From Candidatus Aminicenantota bacterium (lineage in GTDB: Bacteria > Acidobacteriota > Aminicenantia > Aminicenantales > UBA4085): a stretch of 39,261 nucleotides of DNA. Below are positions 28,236-35,105 of the stretch, one piece after another. A program made the position numbers and the translations under genes. The notes below the pieces were generated by a model. That model was not told the origin of the DNA, made no database searches, and worked only from the letters and a program-made list of their open reading frames with translations. Each line of letters starts with the position of its first letter. Positions within the stretch are counted from its first letter, which is position 1. The stretch covers positions 1 through 39,261 of the forward strand of contig JAFGEN010000294.1 of the NCBI GenBank assembly GCA_016931595.1, written 5' to 3'.

Positions 28236-29389
28236 AAAACGTCGTTCTGCTCGGCTCCACGGGCACGATCGGACGGAATACCCTGGACGTCATCCGCCGC
28301 AATTCCGGCGCTTTCCGGGCGGTGGGGCTCGCGGCCTGGTCCAACCGGGATCTTCTCCTGGCCCAGATCAGGGAGTTCCGCCCGGACGTCGTTTCGGTCG
28401 GGAAAGCCGAAGACGCGGCGAATATCCGCCGGCGGCTGGTTGGACGGAAGCCGGAGATTTTATCCGGTCCCGAGGGGGCCGAGGCGCTGGCCGCCGAGAC
28501 GAAGGGCGACATCGTCGTTTCGGCCATCACCGGATTCAACGGCCTGCGGCCGACCCTGGCCGCGGTGAAGACGGGGAAAATCGTCGCCCTGGCCAATAAG
28601 GAATCGATGGTCGCGGCCGGAGCCCTTCTCCGCCGGGAAGCCATCCGAAGCGGGGCCGCCTTCGTCCCCGTTGACTCGGAGCACAGCGGCGTTTTCCAGT
28701 GCCTTGCCGGCCGACGGGCCGATGAAATCAGGAGCGTCACCCTGACGGCCTCAGGAGGGCCCTTCCTCCGCACGCCCCTCCGGGACATGGGTCGGAAAAC
28801 CCCGGCCGAGGCCCTGGCCCACCCCCGCTGGAAAATGGGCCGCAAGGTCACGATCGACTCGGCGACGATGATGAACAAGGGCTTGGAACTGATCGAAGCG
28901 CGCTGGCTGTTCGATCTCGAGCCGGGGCGGCTTCGCGTCCTGATCCATCCCCAGAGCATCGTCCATGCCCTGGTCGAGCTTCGGGACGGGTCGGTTCTGG
29001 CCCAGCTCAGCCTGACGGACATGCGAATCCCGATCCAGTACGCCCTGACCCATCCGGAACGGCGGGATGGGATCCTGCCTCCCCTCGACCTGGCCGCCGT
29101 CGGTGCCCTGGAGTTCATCGCACCGGACGAGAGGCGGTTCCCGCTCCTGCGGACGGCCCGCTGGGCTCTGGGGGAGAAGGACAGCGCGGCCGTAGCGATG
29201 AACGCGGCCAACGAGGTCGCGGTCGAGGCCTTCATCGAAGGGAAACTCAAATTCACCGGCATCGCCCGGACGATCGAATCCGCCCTGGCCGGACTGCGGC
29301 CGCGCCGCCTGGATTCGATCGGCGACATCGTCGAGGAAGACCGCCGGGTCCGGGAGCAGACCCGTTCCCGGATCGGCAAAAGGAAATAA
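28232..29389 (+). CDS. dxr: 1-deoxy-D-xylulose 5-phosphate reductoisomerase
   Basis: A 385-residue NADPH-dependent enzyme of the MEP isoprenoid pathway (DXP to MEP). NADPH-binding LLGSTGTIGRNTLDVI starts the protein. LANKESMVAAG, the metal/substrate motif PVDSEHSGVFQCL, TIDSATMMNKGLELIEA and AMNAANEVAVEAF follow in the normal order. Length is typical. It sits between cdsA (4-base overlap) and rseP (1-base gap). Together with uppS and the nearby ispG it supplies the lipid-carrier pathway. Confidence 0.97.
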   Translation: MKNVVLLGSTGTIGRNTLDVIRRNSGAFRAVGLAAWSNRDLLLAQIREFRPDVVSVGKAEDAANIRRRLVGRKPEILSGPEGAEALAAETKGDIVVSAITGFNGLRPTLAAVKTGKIVALANKESMVAAGALLRREAIRSGAAFVPVDSEHSGVFQCLAGRRADEIRSVTLTASGGPFLRTPLRDMGRKTPAEALAHPRWKMGRKVTIDSATMMNKGLELIEARWLFDLEPGRLRVLIHPQSIVHALVELRDGSVLAQLSLTDMRIPIQYALTHPERRDGILPPLDLAAVGALEFIAPDERRFPLLRTARWALGEKDSAAVAMNAANEVAVEAFIEGKLKFTGIARTIESALAGLRPRRLDSIGDIVEEDRRVREQTRSRIGKRK

Positions 29390-29390
29390 G

Positions 29391-30722
29391 ATGATCAATG
29401 TCTTAGGCACGATTCTCGCGTTTCTGATCGTTTTCGGCATCCTCGTCTTCATCCATGAGTTCGGCCATTTCTTCACCGCTAAGCTGGTCGGCATCCGGGT
29501 GGAGGTCTTCTCTTTCGGTTACGGAAAGCGGCTGTTCGGGGTGAAGAAGGGGCATACCGATTACCGCATCAGCATCCTGCCGATGGGCGGATATGTCAAA
29601 TTCCTAGGGGAAGGCGTGTACGAGCCGGGCAAGGTCCTGGAACCGGACGATTTCGCGGCCAAGACCCGCTTCCAGAGGTTCATGGTCATCCTCATGGGCC
29701 CGGTCATGAATATCCTCCTGGCCGTGGTGATTGTCGCCGGGATCAACATGGTCGGGGTGGATGCGCCCGAGTACCAAGACCAAGCCCCTGTCATCGGCTG
29801 GATCGAGCCGGGGTCGCCCGCTTCCAAGTCGGACCTCCTACCCGACGACCTGATTTTGGCGATCAACGGCCGCAAGACCGCGACCTGGACCGATGTGGAA
29901 ATCGCCGTCGGGACAAAGCCCGACCGACTGCTGACCATCGACATCCGGAGGGACGGCCGAGAGGTCAGCGTGCCCATGCAGACCGAGAGCCGGACGAAGT
30001 ACGATATGGGATATGCCGGGTTTTACGGCAAGATCCTGACCCAGGTCCAGATGATCTCCCCGGGGTCGCCGGCCGAAAATGGCGGCCTTCGCCAGGGGGA
30101 CGTCATCAAGGCGATCAATGGCGAGCCGGTCTATTTTTACCGTTTTGTCGAAATCGTCGAGGCCAACGCCGAGAAGGAATGCGAGTTTCTGATCGAGAGG
30201 GATGGGGCGGAGATGACCCTCCGCATCACCCCGCGGCGGGAGGGAGATGTCGGGAAGATCGGGGTCATGCAGACGGCCAAGTCCGTCATCAAGAAGTATG
30301 CGTTTTTCCCCGCGATCGGCCAGAGCTTCAAGGAAAACAAGCGCCTGGCTTTTCTTGTCATCGACTTTCTCAAAAACCTCATCACCGGCCAGGCTTCGGC
30401 CAAGCAGCTCGGCGGGCCCCTGGAAATCGCCAATTTTTCATACGCCGCCCTGAAGATGGGCTTCCTTGCCCTGATGAGCTGGATTGCGGTCATCAGCCTG
30501 CAACTGGGGATTTTGAATCTCTTCCCCATCCCGGTTTTCGACGGCGGGCAGCTGTTCGTCCTGGTCGTCGAGGGCATCATCCGCCGGGACCTCAACCCCA
30601 AGGCCCGGCAGATCTGGATGCAGATCGGGTTCGTCATCTTCGTCGTTTTGATCGCCTTCGTCATTCTGAACGATATCGTCAAGCGGCTGCCGCACGGCTG
30701 GAGCAGCTTGTTGCCGTTCTAG
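29391..30722 (+). CDS. rseP: Site-2 protease RseP-type zinc metalloprotease
   Basis: A 443-residue intramembrane protease. The zinc motif HEFGH (His22, Glu23, His26) lies in the first transmembrane helix, and the third ligand is in NLFPIPVFDGGQ near residue 385. Two PDZ domains lie between, at about 115-195 (GWIEPGSPASKSDLLPDD) and 205-285 (MISPGSPAENGGLRQGD). Further membrane helices close the C-terminus. In E. coli RseP releases sigma E by cutting the anti-sigma factor RseA; here an ECF/anti-sigma pair is encoded at 10068-11347, which could be a substrate (inference only). Last gene of the uppS cluster; a hairpin-rich element follows. Confidence 0.95.
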   Translation: MINVLGTILAFLIVFGILVFIHEFGHFFTAKLVGIRVEVFSFGYGKRLFGVKKGHTDYRISILPMGGYVKFLGEGVYEPGKVLEPDDFAAKTRFQRFMVILMGPVMNILLAVVIVAGINMVGVDAPEYQDQAPVIGWIEPGSPASKSDLLPDDLILAINGRKTATWTDVEIAVGTKPDRLLTIDIRRDGREVSVPMQTESRTKYDMGYAGFYGKILTQVQMISPGSPAENGGLRQGDVIKAINGEPVYFYRFVEIVEANAEKECEFLIERDGAEMTLRITPRREGDVGKIGVMQTAKSVIKKYAFFPAIGQSFKENKRLAFLVIDFLKNLITGQASAKQLGGPLEIANFSYAALKMGFLALMSWIAVISLQLGILNLFPIPVFDGGQLFVLVVEGIIRRDLNPKARQIWMQIGFVIFVVLIAFVILNDIVKRLPHGWSSLLPF

Positions 30723-30739
30723 ATTTCGTCGGCTTTTCA

Positions 30740-30945
30740 GGGATTGGCAATTCAGGGTCCTGCCGCGCGTCGCGGGCTTTGCCGTCCTCCCCGCCCTCGT
30801 CGCGAGGGCAGCCCCGATGCCCTGGCTCCCAAGGGTCGCGTAGGACAGCAAAGCCTAGTGCTCGCTCCACCCATCCCCCAGCGGGTCCCTTCCGCTGCGC
30901 GCGGCGGGGCGCGCCGCTCGGCGCCACCCTGAATCGGCCAATCCC
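30740..30945. mobile_element. MITE-like element with terminal inverted repeats
   Basis: A 206-bp non-coding GC-rich element. Its ends are near-perfect inverted repeats: GGGATTGGCAATTCAGGGT (30740-30758) and, on the other strand, GGGATTGGCCGATTCAGGGT (30945-30926). They differ only by A versus CG. TTTTCA occurs directly outside the left end (30734-30739) and, one base away, outside the right end (30947-30952), as a possible target duplication. Inside are nested palindromes: GGCTTTGCCGTCCT (30775-30788) pairs with 30842-30855 with one mismatch, GCCCTCG/CGAGGGC at 30793-30809, and CAGCGG/CCGCTG at 30879-30897. No transposase is encoded. It could also act as a terminator or processed RNA structure. 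Confidence 0.6.
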
Positions 30946-31030
30946 GTTTTCAATCACATGGAATCGTCTGGAGCCGGCAATATTCTCCGGATAAAAGAAG
31001 AAATCGCGTTCCTCCGGCCGGGGATTCGGA

Positions 31031-31036
31031 TATAAT
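31031..31036 (+). promoter_or_regulatory. Consensus -10 box of ispG, leaderless start
   Basis: A perfect TATAAT followed by TCCTCC and then the ispG ATG at 31043. Transcription would begin at or next to the start codon. The intervening bases are the opposite of a Shine-Dalgarno sequence. No convincing -35 is found 16-18 bases upstream. Confidence 0.55.
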
Positions 31037-31042
31037 TCCTCC

Positions 31043-32149
31043 ATGAAAACGAAAGCCGCGGAGCTGTTTCCCCGAAGAAAATCGGTCCGGATCAAAATCG
31101 GAAACGTGGAGATCGGGGGGGGGGCTCCAGTCAGTGTCCAGTCGATGACCAAGACCGACACGAGAAATATACGGGCGACGGCCGCCGAGATCCGCCGCCT
31201 AGCCGCGGCCGGATGCGAGATCGTCCGCCTGGCGATTCCAGATGACGAGGCGGCCCTGGCCTTCGGCCGGTTGAAAAAATCCGCTTCCGTTCCGCTGATC
31301 GCCGACATCCATTTCGACCACCGCCTGGCCTTGGCCTGCCTTGACGGGGGCGCCGACGGACTCCGCCTCAATCCCGGCACGATCGGCTCTCGGGACAAGG
31401 TCCGCGACGTCGTCCGGGCAGCCCGGGAAAGGGCCGTCCCGATCCGGGTCGGAGTCAATTCCGGTTCGGTCGAACGAGGCCTTCTCAAGGCCCATGGCGG
31501 GGCGACGCCTGCGGCGATGGTGGAAAGCGCCCTCCGCCATGTCCGGATTCTCGAGGACCTCGACTTCCGCTTGATCAAGATTTCGATCAAGGCGTCCGAC
31601 GTCGTACGGACGGTCGAGGCCTACCGGCTCCTGGCGGCGAAGACGGACTACCCTTTTCATACCGGAATCACCGAGGCCGGGCCGCTCGTGCCCGGGGCGG
31701 TGAAGTCGGCCGTGGGGCTGACGCTTCTCTTGGCCGAAGGACTGGCCGACACCATCCGGATTTCCCTGACCGCCCCTTCGATCGAGGAAGTCAGGGTTGC
31801 TTATTTGCTTCTGGGTTCGGCCGGACTCCGGACCCGGGGCGTCGAAATGATTTCCTGCCCGACCTGCGGCCGGTGCGAAGTCGACCTGCTTAAGATTGTC
31901 CGGGAGATCGGGCGTGCTCTCTCCGGTATAACCGCTCCGCTCAAGGTGGCCGTCATGGGCTGCCCGGTCAATGGGCCGGGGGAGGCGAGGGAAGCCGATA
32001 TCGGAGTGGCCTGCGGGCGGAAGTCGGGGACACTGTTCGCCGGCGGGAAAATCATCCGAAAAATTCCGGAGAAGGATATCGTTCCGGCCCTGGCGGCGTT
32101 GGCCGATCAGGCTGCCGCCTCTCGAAGGCGCCGGGGGAGGACGGCATGA
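31043..32149 (+). CDS. ispG: 4-hydroxy-3-methylbut-2-enyl diphosphate synthase
   Basis: A 368-residue [4Fe-4S] enzyme converting MEcPP to HMBPP in the MEP pathway. The TIM-barrel half has PVSVQSMTKTDT, LIADIHFDHRLAL and LRLNPGTIG. The C-terminal half holds the cluster ligands: SCPTCGRCE with two Cys, and GCPVNGPGEAREADIG with the third Cys and the Glu ligand. Length is normal for the short bacterial form. The GGGGGG run near codon 27 is in frame and appears genuine. The ispG stop overlaps the larE start (ATGA). Confidence 0.97.
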   Translation: MKTKAAELFPRRKSVRIKIGNVEIGGGAPVSVQSMTKTDTRNIRATAAEIRRLAAAGCEIVRLAIPDDEAALAFGRLKKSASVPLIADIHFDHRLALACLDGGADGLRLNPGTIGSRDKVRDVVRAARERAVPIRVGVNSGSVERGLLKAHGGATPAAMVESALRHVRILEDLDFRLIKISIKASDVVRTVEAYRLLAAKTDYPFHTGITEAGPLVPGAVKSAVGLTLLLAEGLADTIRISLTAPSIEEVRVAYLLLGSAGLRTRGVEMISCPTCGRCEVDLLKIVREIGRALSGITAPLKVAVMGCPVNGPGEAREADIGVACGRKSGTLFAGGKIIRKIPEKDIVPALAALADQAAASRRRRGRTA

Positions 32150-33015
32150 ACCAAGCGAAGCGTTTCTCCTTACAGCCGGGCCTGGAGTCCAAGCTCGGCC
32201 GCCTCCGCAGCATCCTTCGGGAGATGGGCCGGGTCGTGGTTGCCTTCTCCGGTGGAGTGGACAGCTCCCTGCTCCTTAAAATCGCGGCCGATGAGCTGGG
32301 TCCGAACGTCCTGGCCGTCATCGCCTCGTCGGAGACATATCCTGCCCGGGAGATCCGCGAGGCTGAAACGCTTGCCCGGAAGCTCAAGGTCCGCCACGAG
32401 GTCATCCGGACGACGGAACTCGACAATCCCGATTTTACCGGCAATCCGCCCCTCCGGTGCTACCATTGCAAGAAGGAGCTGTGGACGGCCATGCTCCAGG
32501 CCGCCCGCCGGGAAGGGATGGAGACCGTTGTCGACGGCCAGAACCGCGACGACGAGACTGACTTCCGTCCGGGCTCCAAGGCCGGACTGGAGCTGGGAAT
32601 CCGCTCTCCGCTTAAGGAAGCGGGATTTGGCAAAAAAGAGATTCGGACGTTGTCGCGAAGCATGGGCCTCCCGACCTGGAATAAACCTTCGCTGGCCTGC
32701 CTGGCATCCCGGATCCCATACGGCACGCCGATCGATCAACCGACACTGGCCCGCATCGGCGCTGCCGAGGATTATTTGCGGAGTCTGGGATTCGGCCAGG
32801 TCCGGGTTCGGGACCATGGAGCGGTCGCCCGGATCGAAGTCGAGCCGAAGGCAATCCCGAAGCTGGCGGAGAAGGGGATCCGGGAGAAAGTCGAATCCAG
32901 GCTTCGAAAGCTCGGGTACCTCTATATTGCGGCCGACCTGGCCGGATACCGGACGGGGAGCTTGAATGAAGGGTTGCCTGCCTATTCCCGGGCGAAAAAA
33001 AAGCCCGGGCGGTGA
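32146..33015 (+). CDS. larE: LarE-type ATP-dependent sulfur transferase
   Basis: A 289-residue N-type ATP pyrophosphatase. The PP-loop is VVAFSGGVDSSLLL (residues 31-44). Three cysteines stand out: Cys105 and Cys108 in RCYHCKKE, and Cys185 in PSLACLASRIPYG. In Lactobacillus plantarum LarE the Cys equivalent to 185 is sacrificed as the sulfur donor for the nickel-pincer cofactor of lactate racemase. Three-Cys versions are thought to hold a [4Fe-4S] cluster and act catalytically. No larA, larB or larC is in the window, so its role here may differ. It is coupled to ispG. Its stop codon lies inside a terminator hairpin that serves the opposite strand. Confidence 0.88.
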   Translation: MNQAKRFSLQPGLESKLGRLRSILREMGRVVVAFSGGVDSSLLLKIAADELGPNVLAVIASSETYPAREIREAETLARKLKVRHEVIRTTELDNPDFTGNPPLRCYHCKKELWTAMLQAARREGMETVVDGQNRDDETDFRPGSKAGLELGIRSPLKEAGFGKKEIRTLSRSMGLPTWNKPSLACLASRIPYGTPIDQPTLARIGAAEDYLRSLGFGQVRVRDHGAVARIEVEPKAIPKLAEKGIREKVESRLRKLGYLYIAADLAGYRTGSLNEGLPAYSRAKKKPGR

Positions 33016-33029
33016 AACCACCGCCCGGG
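32995..33029 (-). terminator. Rho-independent terminator of the tonB-exbB-exbD transcript
   Basis: A perfect 11-bp stem, CCCGGGCGGTG (33004-33014) and CACCGCCCGGG (33019-33029), with loop AAAC. On the minus strand it is followed by one base and eight T (complement of A at 32995-33002). It starts 17 bases beyond the exbD stop. The same DNA encodes the last residues and stop of larE on the plus strand. Confidence 0.85.
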
Positions 33030-33046
33030 TCGGTCAACCGTGTCGA

Positions 33047-33466
33047 TTAACCCTGATCGGTCTTCTTGTCGGTGATGATGGCGACGTTCTCGTACCCCGC
33101 GTTTCGAATTGTCTCGTAGAGGTCGAGCAGCTTGCCATACTCGAGTTCGCCGTCCGCTCTCAGATAAAGCCTCTTGTCCTCGGAGGTCAGGAATTGTTCC
33201 TCCAGCTGGGACTGGAGCTTCTCGATCGTCGTCCGATCCTGGTTCAGGAACAAGCTGCCGTCCTTACGGATGTAAAGAACGACACTGGGGTTCTCGGGCA
33301 TCGTGGCGTGATTGAGCGCTGTCGGCAAATTCAAATCCACGCCTTTCTGAACGAGCGGAGTCACCACCATGAAAATGATCAGCAGAACGAGAAGAACGTC
33401 GCACAGGGGGACGACGTTCGGCGTAGCCTGTACCGACTCGCCTTCTTTGCTGATTGAAAAACCCAT
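33047..33466 (-). CDS. exbD: ExbD/TolR-type biopolymer transport protein
   Basis: A 139-residue inner-membrane protein. One transmembrane helix near residues 20-42 carries the proton-pathway Asp (PLCDVLLVLLIIFMVVTPLV). The periplasmic domain includes VVLYIRKDGSLFLN and LYLRADGELEYGKLLDL, as in ExbD/TolR. With ExbB and TonB it transmits proton-motive force to outer-membrane receptors. GGAGGG lies 8-9 bases before the ATG. Third gene after tonB and exbB, 30 bases from exbB, closed by a terminator. Confidence 0.93.
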   Translation of the reverse strand: MGFSISKEGESVQATPNVVPLCDVLLVLLIIFMVVTPLVQKGVDLNLPTALNHATMPENPSVVLYIRKDGSLFLNQDRTTIEKLQSQLEEQFLTSEDKRLYLRADGELEYGKLLDLYETIRNAGYENVAIITDKKTDQG

Positions 33467-33496
33467 GGGATGTCCCTCCTCTTGGGGTCTGGGATG

Positions 33497-34171
33497 TTAT
33501 TTCGCTTGCTTGCGGATGAAGAAGTCGAGAACCTGGGAGGAGGTGTTGGACATCTCCGCGTCGAAGATTTCCGACTTGGTGGACAGGTAGTTGTAGCACC
33601 AGAGGGCGATGATGGCGACGCCGATCCCGAACGCCGTGGTGACCAGGGCTTCGGCGATACCGGAAGCGACGGCCCCGATTCCGCCCGAGCCGGTGGCGGC
33701 CATACCCTTGAAGGCGTTGATGATGCCCGAAATCGTCCCGAACAGGCCGATGAAGGGCGAGGACGTGGCGATGGTGGCCAGGACGCTCAAGCCACGCTTC
33801 AACTCCTGGTTGAAGATCGAGGCGGCTCGCTCGGTGCCGCGCTCGGCCGTATCGATCTGCTGTTCGAACGGCAGGCCGGAAGAGCCGCCCTCGAGGAATT
33901 CGTGCGAAGCGGCGGCGGTGACCCGGGCCAGGTGGCTGGCCTTGTATTCTTTCTTCGAGGCCAGGGCGAGGGCTTCCTTGATCTGGCCGGCCTTCAACAG
34001 GTCGGCGAGCTTCGGGGCCACGGCCTTGGAAAGAACTTTCGCTTTCCTGTAGAAAAGCGTCCGTTCGATCAGCAGGTAAATGGAAACGATGGACAGGGCG
34101 ATCAGCAGGAAGGAGACCACCTTGGCCAGAACACTCATGGCCTGGAACATTTCTACGAGACCAAATTGCAT
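33497..34171 (-). CDS. exbB: ExbB/TolQ/MotA-type proton channel protein
   Basis: A 224-residue inner-membrane protein with three transmembrane segments: about residues 12-35 (VVSFLLIALSIVSIYLLIER), about 130-155 (LSVLATIATSSPFIGLFGTI) and about 170-195 (GIAEALVTTAFGIGVAIIAL). The MotA/TolQ/ExbB signature and channel Thr residues are present. A large cytoplasmic loop separates the first two helices. AAAGGAGG precedes the ATG. It sits 48 bases after the tonB stop. TolQ is possible by sequence alone, but the neighbouring TonB favours ExbB. Confidence 0.93.
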   Translation of the reverse strand: MQFGLVEMFQAMSVLAKVVSFLLIALSIVSIYLLIERTLFYRKAKVLSKAVAPKLADLLKAGQIKEALALASKKEYKASHLARVTAAASHEFLEGGSSGLPFEQQIDTAERGTERAASIFNQELKRGLSVLATIATSSPFIGLFGTISGIINAFKGMAATGSGGIGAVASGIAEALVTTAFGIGVAIIALWCYNYLSTKSEIFDAEMSNTSSQVLDFFIRKQAK

Positions 34172-34219
34172 TGTCGTACCTCCTTTAAATATGCAAAAGC
34201 TTTCTCAGCTTCTCGGGCC

Positions 34220-34999
34220 TTACTTGAGGGTGAAGCGGACCGTCACCGTGAAGATGACGCCGCGGGGACGGCCGTTGATGACCATCGGTTCATAGACCCA
34301 CTGCCGGACGGCGTCGATGGCCGCCTGGTCGAGCAGGGGAATGGACCGGAGGACTTTCACGTTGTTGACCCGGCCGTAGATGTCGGTCTGGGCCTCGATG
34401 ATGACGATGCCGTCCACCCGGGCTTCGCGGGCGATGTCGGGGTAGAGCGGTTCGACCCGTTTGATCAGGTTCGGGGGTTTGACTTCGCCGATGGCACGCA
34501 CCGGCGCCTCGACTTCTCCGACGACGCCTCCAAGGACGCCTCCGACGACGCCTCCGAGGACACCGCCGACGACGCCGCCTTCGACACCGCCTTCAACGCC
34601 GCCTTCGATCCCGATGTCGGAAATCTGCTCTTCGGCGATTTCGGTCGGGATGTCGACTGGGGCGACGAGCCGGCCCGCCTCGAACGACGACTGGACCTGA
34701 ACCGGCTTGATTCTCCGGACCGTGGACGACGACGCCTTTTTCGCCGGAGGCGGCGGCGGGGGCGGGGGCGGCGGCGGCGGGGCCAGGAAGGCGCTCGTGA
34801 TCTCGATCCTCGGGAGATTGGAAGTGGAGAGCAGCGGGGCGACGATCAAGATGGCCACGAGAACCGTGTGAAGGATGAGAGCGATCGGGAAGGCCACGGC
34901 CTTCCGCTTGCCGCTTTTCCCGGCGACGAAGAAGGAATCCTTGAACATCTCAGGGATTTCTTCCCTCGTGGAGGGTTTCGGCTTTGGTTGTTCAGCCAT
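34220..34999 (-). CDS. tonB: TonB-family energy transducer with Pro run and GGV repeats
   Basis: A 259-residue protein. A cytoplasmic N-terminus is followed by a transmembrane helix at about 37-57, with the His in ALILHTVLVAI that is typical of TonB. A run of 12 Pro (74-85) and seven tandem Gly-Gly-Val-x units (133-160) form the periplasmic spacer. The C-terminal TonB domain (about 175-259) has LIKRVEPLYPDIAREARVDG and the closing WVYEPMVINGRP segment that contacts outer-membrane receptors. It is the first gene of tonB-exbB-exbD, with a near-consensus promoter 47-75 bases upstream. Confidence 0.93.
   Translation of the reverse strand: MAEQPKPKPSTREEIPEMFKDSFFVAGKSGKRKAVAFPIALILHTVLVAILIVAPLLSTSNLPRIEITSAFLAPPPPPPPPPPPPAKKASSSTVRRIKPVQVQSSFEAGRLVAPVDIPTEIAEEQISDIGIEGGVEGGVEGGVVGGVLGGVVGGVLGGVVGEVEAPVRAIGEVKPPNLIKRVEPLYPDIAREARVDGIVIIEAQTDIYGRVNNVKVLRSIPLLDQAAIDAVRQWVYEPMVINGRPRGVIFTVTVRFTLK
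34520..34603 (-). repeat. Seven 12-base tandem units in tonB
   Basis: Seven consecutive 12-bp units encode Gly-Gly-Val followed by Glu, Val or Leu (order E, E, V, L, V, L, V). The reading frame is kept, so changes in copy number would lengthen or shorten the spacer by four residues without disrupting the gene. Confidence 0.85.
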
Positions 35000-35045
35000 A
35001 TTTTACCTCGGTTGAAGAGATAGAAAATCAGCGTTCAACGAACCG

Positions 35046-35074
35046 ATTATAACCTAAAGAACGGATCATGGCAA
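35046..35074 (-). promoter_or_regulatory. Sigma-70-like promoter of tonB-exbB-exbD
   Basis: On the minus strand: -35 TTGCCA (35069-35074), 17-base spacer, -10 TATAAT (35046-35051). The expected start near 35039 gives a leader of about 40 bases to the tonB ATG. It separates this transcript from secF, which ends at 35106. Confidence 0.8.
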
Positions 35075-35105
35075 GTCGAATCTGCGCGGGGTTCATAATC
35101 GTCCA

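Noticed and set aside
34511-34617. Regular short repeats that could look like a CRISPR or satellite
   Set aside because: The units are only 12 bases, contiguous without spacers, and encode the Gly-Gly-Val spacer of TonB in frame.
33470-35023. 517-codon plus-strand frame opposite exbB and tonB
   Set aside because: Antisense to two clear genes and includes Asp-Asp-Ala repeats that are only the complement of the GGV repeat.
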